DNA from: Leptolyngbya sp. KIOST-1
GTDB taxonomy: Bacteria; Cyanobacteriota; Cyanobacteriia; Phormidesmidales; Phormidesmidaceae
Assembly (NCBI RefSeq): GCF_000763385.1
Contig: NZ_JQFA01000004.1
Coordinates: 1,922,001-1,986,000 of the forward strand
Reading direction: 5' to 3'
Length of the DNA: 64,000 nt
A model generated the notes under the pieces. The model saw only the letters and a program-made list of their open reading frames with translations. It searched no databases and was not told the origin of the DNA. The position numbers and the translations under genes are program-made. This document shows, piece by piece, positions 8,928 to 18,206 of the stretch (positions are counted from its first letter, which is position 1; each line of letters begins with the position of its first letter).

Positions 8928-9863
8928 ATGCCTAAGATTCTTTATCTAATTGCCTCCCATACCAATCCCACTCAAGTAGCGCGGTTGGCCAAGAGCTTGC
9001 TGCACAGTTCCTCCGATGCCAGGGTACTTGTACACCACGATGGCTCCAGGCCCGCCCTTACCACTGGCACGTTTGCCGACGACCCCAGGGTAATGATTTA
9101 CCCCATACCGCTCAGCGTAAAGTGGGGGGACTGGTCTGTGGTCGAGCTAGAGCTGCGGTGCCTGGCGTGGTTGCAGGAAAAGGCCGTTGAGTTTGACTGG
9201 CTGGTGCTGCTCTCGGGACAGGACTACCCACTTCAGCCTTTGGCAAAACTGGAGCAATGTTTAAGCCAGACCACCTATGACGGGTTTATAGAACACTTTC
9301 CTGCCGAATCTCCGCCTGAGACGCAATGGAACTGGGATCATCGCCTCAGCCTTGAGCGCTACTGGTTTCGCTACTACACTGCGCCCCCCCGGTGCAAATG
9401 GCTATTTCGTAAGCTTTACCGCCCCATTAACTGGAATCCCTGGCTACGACTAAAGGGTGGCCGTTTTGGGGCCAAGATCGCCCTGCGGCGGCGCACTACT
9501 CCATTTTCAAGTTCCTTCCGCTGCTACGCGGGTTCGCAGTGGCACACCCTCAATCGTCGCTGTGTCGAATACATTCACCGCACCGTTCAGACCCGACCCG
9601 ACCTGGTAGAACACTACCGCCATACGATGGTGCCCGATGAATCGTTTTTTCAAACCATTCTGGTCAACAACCCTGACCTCAACCTGTGCAACGACAACCT
9701 CCGCTACATTGCCTGGCGCCCACCCTATCCAGCCATTCTGCAACGCGACGATTTTGATGCCCTAATTCACTCTGGCAAGTTTTTTGCCCGCAAGTTCGAC
9801 ACCACCGTCGATGCCGCCATTCTGGACCGGCTCGACGATTACTGCTTGGTCAACCGTCCATGA
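8928..9863 (+). CDS. GT14-type beta-1,6-N-acetylglucosaminyltransferase-like protein (core-2/I-branching family)
   Basis: A 311-residue protein matching the core-2/I-branching enzyme family: ILYLIASHTNPTQV at the N-terminus, VHHDGS, WGDWSVVELELRCL near residue 66 and the hallmark WLVLLSGQDYPL near residue 90, then GSQWHTLNRR and a conserved PDESFFQTIL near residue 230. Eukaryotic members add branching GlcNAc; bacterial homologues in polysaccharide clusters are inferred to make branches or add xylose/GlcNAc-type side residues. No transmembrane anchor is visible, unlike the animal Golgi enzymes. It lies 21 bp after the preceding transferase in the same orientation. Confidence 0.88.
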   Translation: MPKILYLIASHTNPTQVARLAKSLLHSSSDARVLVHHDGSRPALTTGTFADDPRVMIYPIPLSVKWGDWSVVELELRCLAWLQEKAVEFDWLVLLSGQDYPLQPLAKLEQCLSQTTYDGFIEHFPAESPPETQWNWDHRLSLERYWFRYYTAPPRCKWLFRKLYRPINWNPWLRLKGGRFGAKIALRRRTTPFSSSFRCYAGSQWHTLNRRCVEYIHRTVQTRPDLVEHYRHTMVPDESFFQTILVNNPDLNLCNDNLRYIAWRPPYPAILQRDDFDALIHSGKFFARKFDTTVDAAILDRLDDYCLVNRP

Positions 9864-10012
9864 TGGTCAGACCGCCAGGCCGCACAGGCTTTGGGCCAAG
9901 ACCTGCATGTGAAGAGTTAGTGAATTTGGTCGGTTGGGAGCGTTTCCTCTCGGATTTAGCTGATGCCCCTTGAAATTCTATGCAGAGACCCGTTCTCCAG
10001 CCCCCAAGTCCC

Positions 10013-10966
10013 ATGAAAACTACCGTTCTTGTACCCACCTACCGCCGCCCGCAAGATTTGCAGCGGTGTTTGGAGGCACTTCAAAACCAGCAGCGACTTC
10101 CTGATGAAGTTCTGATTGTGCTGCGGGCAACCGACCAACCAACCTGGAACTTACTGGAGCAAAATACCTTTTCACCCCTTACCATTCGCACCCAAATAGT
10201 AGAACAACCGGGTCAGGTTGCCGCTCTCAATGCGGGGCTCGATGCCGCCAGCGGAGACATCATTGCCATCACCGACGACGACGCGGCCCCTCATCCCGAC
10301 TGGCTCAAGCGGATTGAGGCCCACTTTTTAGCCGATGCCCAAGTCGGCGGCGTAGGCGGACGCGACTGGGTCTATATGGGTGGTACCCTTCATGGCCCTA
10401 CCGCTGACCAGGTGGTACCCAGACCAATCGGACAGATTCAATGGTTTGGTCGTGTAGTTGGCAACCACCACCTGGGAACCGATAAGCCCCAGGAGGTCGC
10501 TATCCTCAAGGGAGCCAACATGAGCTATCGCTGTACGGCCATCGGCTCCGCTCGATTTGATCCCAGACTGCAGGGAACAGGGGCTCAAGTACATAACGAC
10601 CTGGGCTTTAGTTTGGCCATTAAACGGCAGGGCTGGAAGCTCATCTATGATCCTGCCATTGCCGTCGATCACTTTCCGGCTCAGCGGTTTGACAAAGATC
10701 GGCGAGATGCCTTTTCATACGGGGCCACCCTTGATGCCGCCCACAACGAAACTCTGATCTTGATGAACTATTTCGCCCCATTCCGTCGAGCCATCTACCT
10801 GGGATGGTCCATTTTGATTGGGACCCGAGTCAAACCCGGTATTGTGCAACTCTGTCGCCTGTTACCCCGGGAAGGACTGCAAAGCTGGCAAAAGGGAAAA
10901 GCCGTTTTACAGGGACGCTGGCAGGGATGTCGCACCTGGCTTGGTAGAACAAAAAAACTTACATAG
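10013..10966 (+). CDS. GT2 family glycosyltransferase
   Basis: About 317 residues. The ATG at 10013 yields MKTTVLVPTYRRP, the expected GT2 opening; an upstream ATG at 9980 adds eleven residues without similarity. Signature segments are QVAALNAGLDAASGD, the DxD-type ITDDDAAPHPDWL near residue 84, and the downstream NDLGFSLAIKRQGW. A short hydrophobic C-terminal segment (YLGWSILIG) may touch the membrane. This architecture is shared by many exopolysaccharide transferases using UDP-sugars. It is separated by about 150 bp from the upstream gene and 15 bp from the downstream one. Confidence 0.9.
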   Translation: MKTTVLVPTYRRPQDLQRCLEALQNQQRLPDEVLIVLRATDQPTWNLLEQNTFSPLTIRTQIVEQPGQVAALNAGLDAASGDIIAITDDDAAPHPDWLKRIEAHFLADAQVGGVGGRDWVYMGGTLHGPTADQVVPRPIGQIQWFGRVVGNHHLGTDKPQEVAILKGANMSYRCTAIGSARFDPRLQGTGAQVHNDLGFSLAIKRQGWKLIYDPAIAVDHFPAQRFDKDRRDAFSYGATLDAAHNETLILMNYFAPFRRAIYLGWSILIGTRVKPGIVQLCRLLPREGLQSWQKGKAVLQGRWQGCRTWLGRTKKLT

Positions 10967-10981
10967 AAATTACAAGCCACC

Positions 10982-12175
10982 ATGAAAATTTGCATCGTTA
11001 CTCCAAAGGTTTCGCGCAACGATGGACAGGGGCGAGTGAACTATGAACTGGCACTCTACCTGGCTACTGCCGGACATCAAGTTTCTCTCCTGGCCATGAA
11101 AATTGACTCAGCGCTGGGTAAAGCTTCCAATCTTTCTTGCCAGGAACTTTCGCCACCGGCATGGATACCTACGGCCCTTCTGCGCAATCAGTGGTTTGCT
11201 CTGCGGTCCCGGCAGTGGATTCGTCGTCGAGCTCAAGACTTTGACATTATTCACCTCAACGGGTCATTGAGCTATTATCCCGCCGACATAAATGCCAGCC
11301 ATTTTGTTCATGCTAACTGGCTAAAGTCAGTTTACCATCCGTCGAAAAGCTTTGGTGGCATCTACGCGGGCTATCAGTGGTTATACACCAAATTAAATGC
11401 CGTTTGGGAGCAGAAAGCCTACCACTCAGCGGCTATAGTAGTCGCCGTTTCGGACTTTGTCCGAGACAGTTTAATTCAGGATGTCAACCTGCCTCCCAGC
11501 CAAGTTAAAACCATTCTAAATGGTGTTGACATTCAAGAGTTTGCACCACTCAAGTCAGGGGACGACAATTTTCTATCTAAAGAATTAAGTGTTCCTGAGG
11601 ATAGTTTTTTCATTTTTTTCTCGGGTGGAATTCGAACAAACCGCAAAAATCTTGATCTAGTTATTAAAGCACTAACCCATTTAGACTCATCTTTTCATCT
11701 GGTAGTTGCTGGGTCTAACTCGGGTAGTCCTTATCCGGCTATGGCCAGGGAACTAAATGTCAGCAAACAGGTTCACTTCTTGGGCCATCGGACTGATATA
11801 TCAACCTTACTGCGGTGTGCCAATGCCTTTGCGTTCCCCTCCCACTATGATCCCTATCCCCTATCAGTCTTAGAAGCCCTAGCCAGCGGAGTTCCGGTCA
11901 TTACAGCACCTTCCGTAGGTAGTTCTGCACTCATTCAATCGGGAGTCAATGGATTTTTATTAAAACACAGTAACGATTTGGAAGGTATGGTCGCATCCCT
12001 GAGCTACCTGGCTAAAGAACCTGAATCTGCGGCTCAAATTGCCAGGGCTGGACGCCAAACAGCTGAAGATCTTAGCTGGGAAAAGATGGGAAAAAGGTAT
12101 GAGAATCTTTATCATGAAGTGTATCTTAAAAAACAAAATTATTTACTTTCCGGCGCAGTCACCAATTCACCTTAG
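10982..12175 (+). CDS. GT4 family glycosyltransferase
   Basis: A 397-residue GT-B enzyme. The acceptor domain opens with KICIVTPKVSRNDGQGRVNYE and includes FDIIHLNGSLSYY. The donor domain carries FSGGIRTNRKNLDLV near residue 215 and DPYPLSVLEALASGVPVI near residue 290, a GT4 motif in which the first Glu is Asp. AVSDFVRDSL near residue 155 is the usual interdomain segment. The middle of the gene is again somewhat AT-rich. It ends 66 bp before the polymerase-like membrane protein, so it probably works on the same repeat unit. Confidence 0.92.
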   Translation: MKICIVTPKVSRNDGQGRVNYELALYLATAGHQVSLLAMKIDSALGKASNLSCQELSPPAWIPTALLRNQWFALRSRQWIRRRAQDFDIIHLNGSLSYYPADINASHFVHANWLKSVYHPSKSFGGIYAGYQWLYTKLNAVWEQKAYHSAAIVVAVSDFVRDSLIQDVNLPPSQVKTILNGVDIQEFAPLKSGDDNFLSKELSVPEDSFFIFFSGGIRTNRKNLDLVIKALTHLDSSFHLVVAGSNSGSPYPAMARELNVSKQVHFLGHRTDISTLLRCANAFAFPSHYDPYPLSVLEALASGVPVITAPSVGSSALIQSGVNGFLLKHSNDLEGMVASLSYLAKEPESAAQIARAGRQTAEDLSWEKMGKRYENLYHEVYLKKQNYLLSGAVTNSP

Positions 12176-12241
12176 CCATTTTTGCTAACCTATATGCCTA
12201 ATATTTCTGCGCTCAAGCATTCCTAAATTAAGCCCACACGT

Positions 12242-13636
12242 ATGCTTTCAGATACTTTAAAGCCTCGCCGAACAAGGGGACTTAATTTACAGCCGCCTCA
12301 AGCCTGGACGGCTATTCTAGCGCTGGTACTTTTTACCGCCCTCTGTTTGGCAGCTGGAGCAGGAAGTATTTTGCGCTATACCTTTCCCGCAGGAGCGTTA
12401 TTAGTAGGATTATTTCTTTTCCAGCGGTATCCTCTGTTGTACATGGGGTTTACCTGGTGGCTTTGGTTCCTTACTGCCTGGGTGGCTCGGATGGTCGACC
12501 TCCAGGCCGGATGGGATGAGCAGCGAGTGATGTTAATTGCGCCAGTTTTGGTCACCTCGCTCTGCGGTATTACCGTATTCAAACATTTGCCTACTTCCTG
12601 TAGCCGGGGTGGTATGCCTTTTGTATTGGGCATGTTGGGGGTATGTTATGGCTTTTTCTTGGGGTTGGTTCAGTACCCCATGTTTCCAGTGGTGCGTGCA
12701 CTAATCGACTGGCTGCCACCGGTTTTGTTTGGCTTTCATATCTACATACACTGGCGCGATTACCCCAGTTATCGCCAGAATCTGCTGCAAATTTTTCTGT
12801 GGGGAACGTTGATCTTGGGGGCCTACGGTATTTATCAATATATGGTCGCTCCCGAATGGGATCGCTATTGGATTACCAGTTCCGGTATTAGAAGTATGGG
12901 GTCGCCTACCCCCAGAGGCATCCGGGTCTTTGGCACGCTGCACTCCACCGGCCCCTATGCCACCGTGATGATGGTGGGGCTGATGCTGCTGTTTGCTAAC
13001 CCCACCCCCCTGAAGCCGGTTGTATCGGGGGCAGGGTATTTGGGGTTTATGTTATCGTCGGTGCGGTCAGCCTGGGGTGGATGGCTTGTGGCCATTCTTA
13101 TCCATCTGTCATCGCTCAAGTCAAGCCTGCAAATGCGGCTGATTATGGCCGCTGCCATCATGATGGTCTGTGTGATTCCCCTTTCTCAGGTGCAGCCCTT
13201 TGCGGGTGTGATTGGCCCTCGCTTGCAATCGTTGACCAACTTGACCAACGATCGCAGCTTTAACGCCAGGACTGAAATCTACGACGAAAATTTCAATTCA
13301 GCGCTGTTGCAGGGTTTAGGCAATGGGCTTGGGGCAATTACTCGCGAGAACGTCGTTGATAGTGGTGTGATTGAGCTGCTGTGGACCCTCGGCTGGATGG
13401 GCGCTCTGCCCTACCTAATTGGTCTGCTAATGCTGCTGATGGCCGCGATCATGAATACTGAAAGTCGCTTTGATCCCTTTGTGAGTGTCTCCAGGGCCAT
13501 CGGTATTTCTATTCTGATGCAAATTGTTATCACCAGCACCATGCTAGGAGTCTCGGGCATTATGCTGTGGGGTTTTTTAGGGTTTACGGCTGCCGCCCAT
13601 CAATACTACAAGCACAGACCACCGCCGCTGCTTTAA
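12242..13636 (+). CDS. O-antigen polymerase/ligase-like integral membrane protein
   Basis: A 464-residue hydrophobic protein with about ten to twelve membrane segments, starting near residue 22 (AWTAILALVLFTALCLA) and ending in a final pair around residues 420-455. A large periplasmic loop of about 60 residues lies near residues 205-245 and contains RGIRVFGTLHS, in the place where Wzy/WaaL-type proteins keep their catalytic arginines. A second segment, NARTEIYDENF...GLGNGLG around residues 341-362, matches the usual end of the large loop in O-antigen ligase-like proteins. It is the only polymerase candidate in the island and probably joins lipid-linked repeat units in the periplasm. No Wzx flippase is visible beside it. 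Confidence 0.85.
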   Translation: MLSDTLKPRRTRGLNLQPPQAWTAILALVLFTALCLAAGAGSILRYTFPAGALLVGLFLFQRYPLLYMGFTWWLWFLTAWVARMVDLQAGWDEQRVMLIAPVLVTSLCGITVFKHLPTSCSRGGMPFVLGMLGVCYGFFLGLVQYPMFPVVRALIDWLPPVLFGFHIYIHWRDYPSYRQNLLQIFLWGTLILGAYGIYQYMVAPEWDRYWITSSGIRSMGSPTPRGIRVFGTLHSTGPYATVMMVGLMLLFANPTPLKPVVSGAGYLGFMLSSVRSAWGGWLVAILIHLSSLKSSLQMRLIMAAAIMMVCVIPLSQVQPFAGVIGPRLQSLTNLTNDRSFNARTEIYDENFNSALLQGLGNGLGAITRENVVDSGVIELLWTLGWMGALPYLIGLLMLLMAAIMNTESRFDPFVSVSRAIGISILMQIVITSTMLGVSGIMLWGFLGFTAAAHQYYKHRPPPLL

Positions 13637-13891
13637 GCAACGAATACCCAGCGGCAAGTTGTCTTAACTCAACTCCTGCAATGCTCTAACTAGGGAACGA
13701 TAATTTTAATGCTCAAATTGCAGCCATGCTCGATTCAATAGGTACAGGTTACCAGGCCAGCCTATTCCGGGTTTCGACTGTTGAAGATTTATTTTCGCCA
13801 CTCCTTATTCAGGCATTTAGACGCTCAGAGCCCTTTAAGGGACAGAGAGAAAAGGGGAATTTCCAAAGGTACTTTACCGAATCAAATGGCC

Positions 13892-14956
13892 ATGAAAATT
13901 CTCCATATTTTGAACCATATCCAAGAAACGGGCAACGGCATCGTCAATGTGGCCGTTGATCTGGCTTGTTTGCAGGCCCAGGCTGGCCATAGCGTAGGGG
14001 TAGCCTCGGCAGGAGGGAAATATCAGAACCTTTTGGAACGCTATGGCGTGCAGCACTTCTCCCTCGATCAAACCCGTCGACCAGCAAACTTGCTTCTAGC
14101 GGCCCGACGGTATCGCCGTGTGGTGCAAGACTTCCAGCCTGAGATTGTCCATGCCCACATGATGACCGGGGTAACGTTGGCCAGGGCACTGCGCTATGGC
14201 CACTCGTACACTCTGATTTCCACAGTCCACAACGAATTTCAGCGCAGCGCCATCTGGATGGGCCTGGCCGACGGGGTAATTGCCGTAAGCCAGGCTGTGG
14301 CTGAGGCTATGGCACAGCGAGGAATTCCGCAGGCAAAGCTGAGGGTAGTGCGCAATGGCACGTTGGGGAGTCCCCGCCGCCGTGGCGAGAGCGCATCTGC
14401 GGTGCATAGCCTTAACCATCCGGCGATTGCCACCGTGGCGGGGATGTACCACCGTAAGGGCATCGCCGATCTGATTGCCGCCTTTGAACGAGTTGCGCCT
14501 CAGGTGCCCACCGCTCACCTGTATCTAATTGGCGATGGCCCTGATCGCGCTGAGTTCGAGACCCAGGTCCAACGGACTCAGGTGCGCGATCGCATTCACT
14601 TTGAAGGGTTTCAACCTGAGCCCCAGCGATATCTGCGGGCGGCTGATGTGTTTGTACTGGCCTCCCACAAAGACCCTTTTCCCCTCGTATTGCCGGAGGC
14701 AAGGGAGGCTGGCTGTGCGATCGTGGCCAGCCGGGTTGATGGTATTCCTGAGGCTTTGGAGCAAGGCCAGGCCGGTATACTAGTGCCGCCCAAAGACCCT
14801 ATGGCCTTGGCAGAAGCCCTCATGAAGCTGCTAAGCAATCTTGAAACCCTTCAATTCTGGCGCAGACAGGCCCAGGAAAACATTAGTTGGCTCAGTGCCC
14901 AGCGAGTCTGCACCGAAACCCAAAACATCTACAGAGAGTTTCACCGATCCCCGTAG
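13892..14956 (+). CDS. GT4 family glycosyltransferase
   Basis: About 354 residues from the ATG at 13892 (MKILHILNHIQETGNG). The frame stays open upstream to 13781, but the extra residues are not family-like. The acceptor domain has EIVHAHMMTG and the donor domain has VAGMYHRKGIADLI near residue 190 and KDPFPLVLPEARE near residue 265, a variant of EX7E. It closely resembles small exopolysaccharide GT4 enzymes. There is a 255-bp gap upstream with no other gene, so a separate promoter is possible. It is followed by another GT4 gene after 59 bp. Confidence 0.9.
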   Translation: MKILHILNHIQETGNGIVNVAVDLACLQAQAGHSVGVASAGGKYQNLLERYGVQHFSLDQTRRPANLLLAARRYRRVVQDFQPEIVHAHMMTGVTLARALRYGHSYTLISTVHNEFQRSAIWMGLADGVIAVSQAVAEAMAQRGIPQAKLRVVRNGTLGSPRRRGESASAVHSLNHPAIATVAGMYHRKGIADLIAAFERVAPQVPTAHLYLIGDGPDRAEFETQVQRTQVRDRIHFEGFQPEPQRYLRAADVFVLASHKDPFPLVLPEAREAGCAIVASRVDGIPEALEQGQAGILVPPKDPMALAEALMKLLSNLETLQFWRRQAQENISWLSAQRVCTETQNIYREFHRSP

Positions 14957-15015
14957 GGTAGCCAGTTCCCCAGCTCCTATTCCGATTATTCTCACCACGT
15001 TTATTTGTGCGTCCT

Positions 15016-16155
15016 ATGAAAACTCTTCAAATTGGTATGGGCTGGTTTCCCGAACAGGCGGGCGGGCTCAACCGGGTCTACTACGATTGTGTTCGCTACC
15101 TGCCCAAGGCCGATATACACATTCGCGGCCTGGTAGCGGGCAGTTCTCAGGTTGCTCGGACCACGGGTGGGCAGATTCAAGCCTTTGCCGCCATGGAGGC
15201 TCCTCTGCTGGGTCGGTGGCAGCAGATCCGCCAGCGCTTCAAGCAACTCACCGCCGCTGAAGATTTTTCCCTGGTGGTGTCTCATTTTGGCCTCTATACG
15301 TTTCCCCTGCTCGACCAACTGGGGGCTTACCCAGTAGCCATGCATTTTCAGGGGCCGTGGGCACTGGAGGGTAAAGTCGAGGGTAACAGCACCTGGGGCA
15401 TGCGAGCCAAGTGGCTGTTGGAGTGGAGCACCTACCGCCAGGTGCAGCAGTTCATTGTGCTTTCCGATGCCTTTCGCCAGACTCTCCATCGCGAGTATGG
15501 CATCCCCTACGACCGTATTCACATTGTCCCCCCAGGGGTAGATACCACCCGCTTTGATACCGGCGTTACCCCAGAGGAAGCCCAGCAGCGGTTGGGCTGG
15601 CCCAGCGATCGCCCCATCCTGCTAGCTGTGCGCCGTCTGGCTCGGCGCATGGGCCTGGAGAACTTAATTGCGGCGATCGCCCAGGTGCGTCAGCAGCATC
15701 CCGACGTCCTGCTGCTCATTGCCGGCAAAGGTACCCTCAAAGCCGAGCTGGAGCAGCAAATCCAGGACCTGGACCTGGCCGGCCACGTAAAGCTGTTGGG
15801 GTTCGTCTCCGATACTGACCTGGCCCTGGCCTACCGCGCCGCCACCCTGTCGGTGGTTCCCACCGTTTCTCTAGAAGGCTTTGGCCTGATTGTAATTGAG
15901 TCTTTAGCCAACGGTACCCCGGTCATGGGCACCCCAGTAGACAGCATTCCCGAAATTCTCACCCCCTTTTGCCCCGACCTGCTCTTTGAGGGCACCCGCC
16001 CCGAGCACCTGGCCCAGGGCATTAGCGAAGCCCTATCGGGTCAGCGGCAGCTGCCCAGTGCAGCAGCTTGTCAACGATATGTCGAAGACAACTACACCTG
16101 GCCGGTAATTGCCGAGCGCATCAAAACCGTCTACCAACTGGCGATGGAGAGCTAG
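15016..16155 (+). CDS. GT4 family glycosyltransferase
   Basis: About 379 residues from the ATG at 15016 (MKTLQIGMGWFPEQAGGLNR, with the family glycine loop); a GTG at 15007 is an alternative. SHFGLYTFPLL marks the acceptor domain and FIVLSDAFRQ the linker region. The donor site shows LAVRRLARRMGLENL near residue 200 and the full EX7E motif EGFGLIVIESLANGTPV near residue 285. The gene is GC-rich with several HIP1 octamers, as expected for a resident gene. It is separated by 3 bp from the next transferase, so the two are almost certainly co-translated. Confidence 0.93.
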   Translation: MKTLQIGMGWFPEQAGGLNRVYYDCVRYLPKADIHIRGLVAGSSQVARTTGGQIQAFAAMEAPLLGRWQQIRQRFKQLTAAEDFSLVVSHFGLYTFPLLDQLGAYPVAMHFQGPWALEGKVEGNSTWGMRAKWLLEWSTYRQVQQFIVLSDAFRQTLHREYGIPYDRIHIVPPGVDTTRFDTGVTPEEAQQRLGWPSDRPILLAVRRLARRMGLENLIAAIAQVRQQHPDVLLLIAGKGTLKAELEQQIQDLDLAGHVKLLGFVSDTDLALAYRAATLSVVPTVSLEGFGLIVIESLANGTPVMGTPVDSIPEILTPFCPDLLFEGTRPEHLAQGISEALSGQRQLPSAAACQRYVEDNYTWPVIAERIKTVYQLAMES

Positions 16156-16158
16156 CCT

Positions 16159-17295
16159 ATGAAGATTCTCTTTCTCGACCAGAGCGGCAAATTGGGGGGG
16201 GCTGAACTGTCTCTGCTCGATGTCGCCAGCGCCTTTTCCCCAAACTGCCTGGTGGGCATCTTTCAAGATGGGCCCTTTGCTGAGGCTCTAGCCGCGCGGC
16301 AAATCCCTTACCAGGTACTCACCCAGGCTCCCATTCAAGTCAACAAAGACAGCGGCTGGGCCGATAGCCTTAGCAGCATTGGCCAGGTAGTGCCTCTGGT
16401 GGCAACCATCGCTCGTCTAGGCCGGAAGTATGACCTAATCTATACCAACACCTCAAAGGCGCTGATTTTGGGTGCCTTAGCCAGTCGGCTCTGCGGCAAG
16501 CCCCTTGTCCACCACCTGCGCGACATTGTCTCGCCCGAGCACTTTAGCGCCGCCAACCGCACCCTGCTGATTACCGCGGCCAATGGGTGTGCAACCCATG
16601 TGATTGCCAACTCCAGGGCAACCGCTGCCGCCTTTGTCGCCGCCGGAGGCAACGCAAAAAAGGTCAGCGTGGTCTATAACGGGTTTCTGCCCCAGGCCTA
16701 TCAAACGGCGACGGAATCGACCCTACGGGAAGATCTGGGGCTGGGCAATCGGTTTGTGGTCGGCCACTTTAGCCGCCTTGCCCCCTGGAAGGGGCAGCAC
16801 ATTCTCATCGAAGCCCTGGCCCACTGTCCGGAATCCGTCGTGGCGCTGCTGGTAGGCGATGCGCTGTTTGGCGAACAGGACTACGTGGAAACGCTGCACC
16901 GCCAGGTCGAACAGCTGGGCCTGAACCACCGGGTCAAGTTTCTGGGCTTTCGCTCCGACATTGCCCAGCTGATGCAGGCCTGCGACCTGGTGGTTCATAC
17001 CTCAACCGCGCCGGAGCCCTTTGGCCGGGTCATTGTCGAGGCTATGCTGTGCCAGCGCCCGGTCATTGCCGCGGCCAGCGGCGGTACCGTCGAGTTAATC
17101 ACCCACGGTGAAACCGGTTGGTTGTGTCCGCCTGGCCAGCCCCAAAAACTGAGCGACTTGATCTGCCACAGCCACCGTCAGCCCGCGCAAACCCAGGGCA
17201 TTGCCCAGGCGGGTTACCACCACGCCCTGGCCCACTTCACCCTGGAGACAACCCAACAGGCGCTGCACCAGCAGCTGGCTCAGGTGGTTGCCTGA
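16159..17295 (+). CDS. GT4 family glycosyltransferase
   Basis: A 378-residue GT-B enzyme, last transferase of the island. The N-terminal loop is LDQSGKLGGAELSL. Interdomain AATAFVA...VYNGF, donor-site VGHFSRLAPWKGQHILIEAL near residue 195 and EPFGRVIVEAMLCQRPVI near residue 290 (complete EX7E) are all present. It begins 3 bp after the previous stop. A 218-bp gap without a gene follows before the HpsJ-like and exosortase genes, so it probably ends the transferase transcript, although no clear hairpin terminator is visible there. Confidence 0.93.
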   Translation: MKILFLDQSGKLGGAELSLLDVASAFSPNCLVGIFQDGPFAEALAARQIPYQVLTQAPIQVNKDSGWADSLSSIGQVVPLVATIARLGRKYDLIYTNTSKALILGALASRLCGKPLVHHLRDIVSPEHFSAANRTLLITAANGCATHVIANSRATAAAFVAAGGNAKKVSVVYNGFLPQAYQTATESTLREDLGLGNRFVVGHFSRLAPWKGQHILIEALAHCPESVVALLVGDALFGEQDYVETLHRQVEQLGLNHRVKFLGFRSDIAQLMQACDLVVHTSTAPEPFGRVIVEAMLCQRPVIAAASGGTVELITHGETGWLCPPGQPQKLSDLICHSHRQPAQTQGIAQAGYHHALAHFTLETTQQALHQQLAQVVA

Positions 17296-17513
17296 ACCTG
17301 GCCAGGGCATCGGGGTGGGGCTTCCCAGGTTGCCCAGTAAAGTTTTGACGCCCTGTAGAAGCTGTAGGTATAGAAACGGTAAAGCCTTCGCTCCTGTCCG
17401 GTTTTACCCTCAAGCCTCCGTAAATACTCCTAGGCGAGTTCTGGGCTCCAGACAAGAACGCTAACCATAACTGCAAAACATCAACCTATAGTCCACCGCA
17501 AACCTTTATCCCT

Positions 17514-18125
17514 ATGGCTTCTTCTTCGTTACGCAGATCTCCATCGCCGTCTTTTGAGGCTACCCCTGGACAGTCCCTTTGCCTGATTGTGGGTTTGGCC
17601 TGTCTTGGCGGGTTCTTAGTCGATTTTTTGATTTTGTTGCTTCCTCCTCAGCCCTTCGATATTCAGTGGCGAGTGGGACTACTGCAGCAGGTGGGCGATC
17701 GCAGCATTGTGCTGCTACTGGGTCTATCGCTGACGCTCTACGGAATTTTAGACAATCGCCGCCTGCGCAAGCAACTTGCCCTCCTCTGCCTGGGGCTAGG
17801 GGTAATGTTTGCCCTCTCGGGGCTGCTTACGGTGCGCGATAGCCTCAAGTTACAGGATCTGACAGTAACCCGCATCGCCAGCCAGGAGGCCCAGGTGCGC
17901 GACCAAATTGCCACCGCCCAGGCCAACCCTCAGCAGGTGTCGCCCGACCTAACCCCCGAACTCCTCCAGCAGGCGTCCCAAATTCTGACCGACCAGGTAG
18001 ATGTGGCCAAGCGCACCGCTACCACCAACGTGCTCAAGGTTGGAGCCAACAGCGTTGGCAACTTAATTGTCACCGGGCTGGCCCTGATTGCCGTTGGTCG
18101 CTTCGGTAGCCGTACTCGCGGCTAG
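17514..18125 (+). CDS. HpsJ-like membrane protein associated with cyanoexosortase A
   Basis: A 203-residue protein with hydrophobic segments at about residues 24-47, 62-82, 89-106 and 177-196 and a polar, probably extracytoplasmic, segment between residues 110 and 175. Proteins of this type are named HpsJ-like from the hormogonium polysaccharide locus of filamentous cyanobacteria and occur next to cyanoexosortase A. The assignment here rests on the size, the topology and its position 81 bp before the exosortase gene. Its molecular role is unknown; a helper role in exosortase function or polysaccharide export is inferred. Start ATG at 17514 is the only sensible one. Confidence 0.75.
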   Translation: MASSSLRRSPSPSFEATPGQSLCLIVGLACLGGFLVDFLILLLPPQPFDIQWRVGLLQQVGDRSIVLLLGLSLTLYGILDNRRLRKQLALLCLGLGVMFALSGLLTVRDSLKLQDLTVTRIASQEAQVRDQIATAQANPQQVSPDLTPELLQQASQILTDQVDVAKRTATTNVLKVGANSVGNLIVTGLALIAVGRFGSRTRG

Positions 18126-18206
18126 AGCAACAACATTTAGCCTGCGTTAATCGGTGGGGTAAAGCAAAAGACCGATGTCAGCCGTTATTTACAGCATTCC
18201 GGTGCC

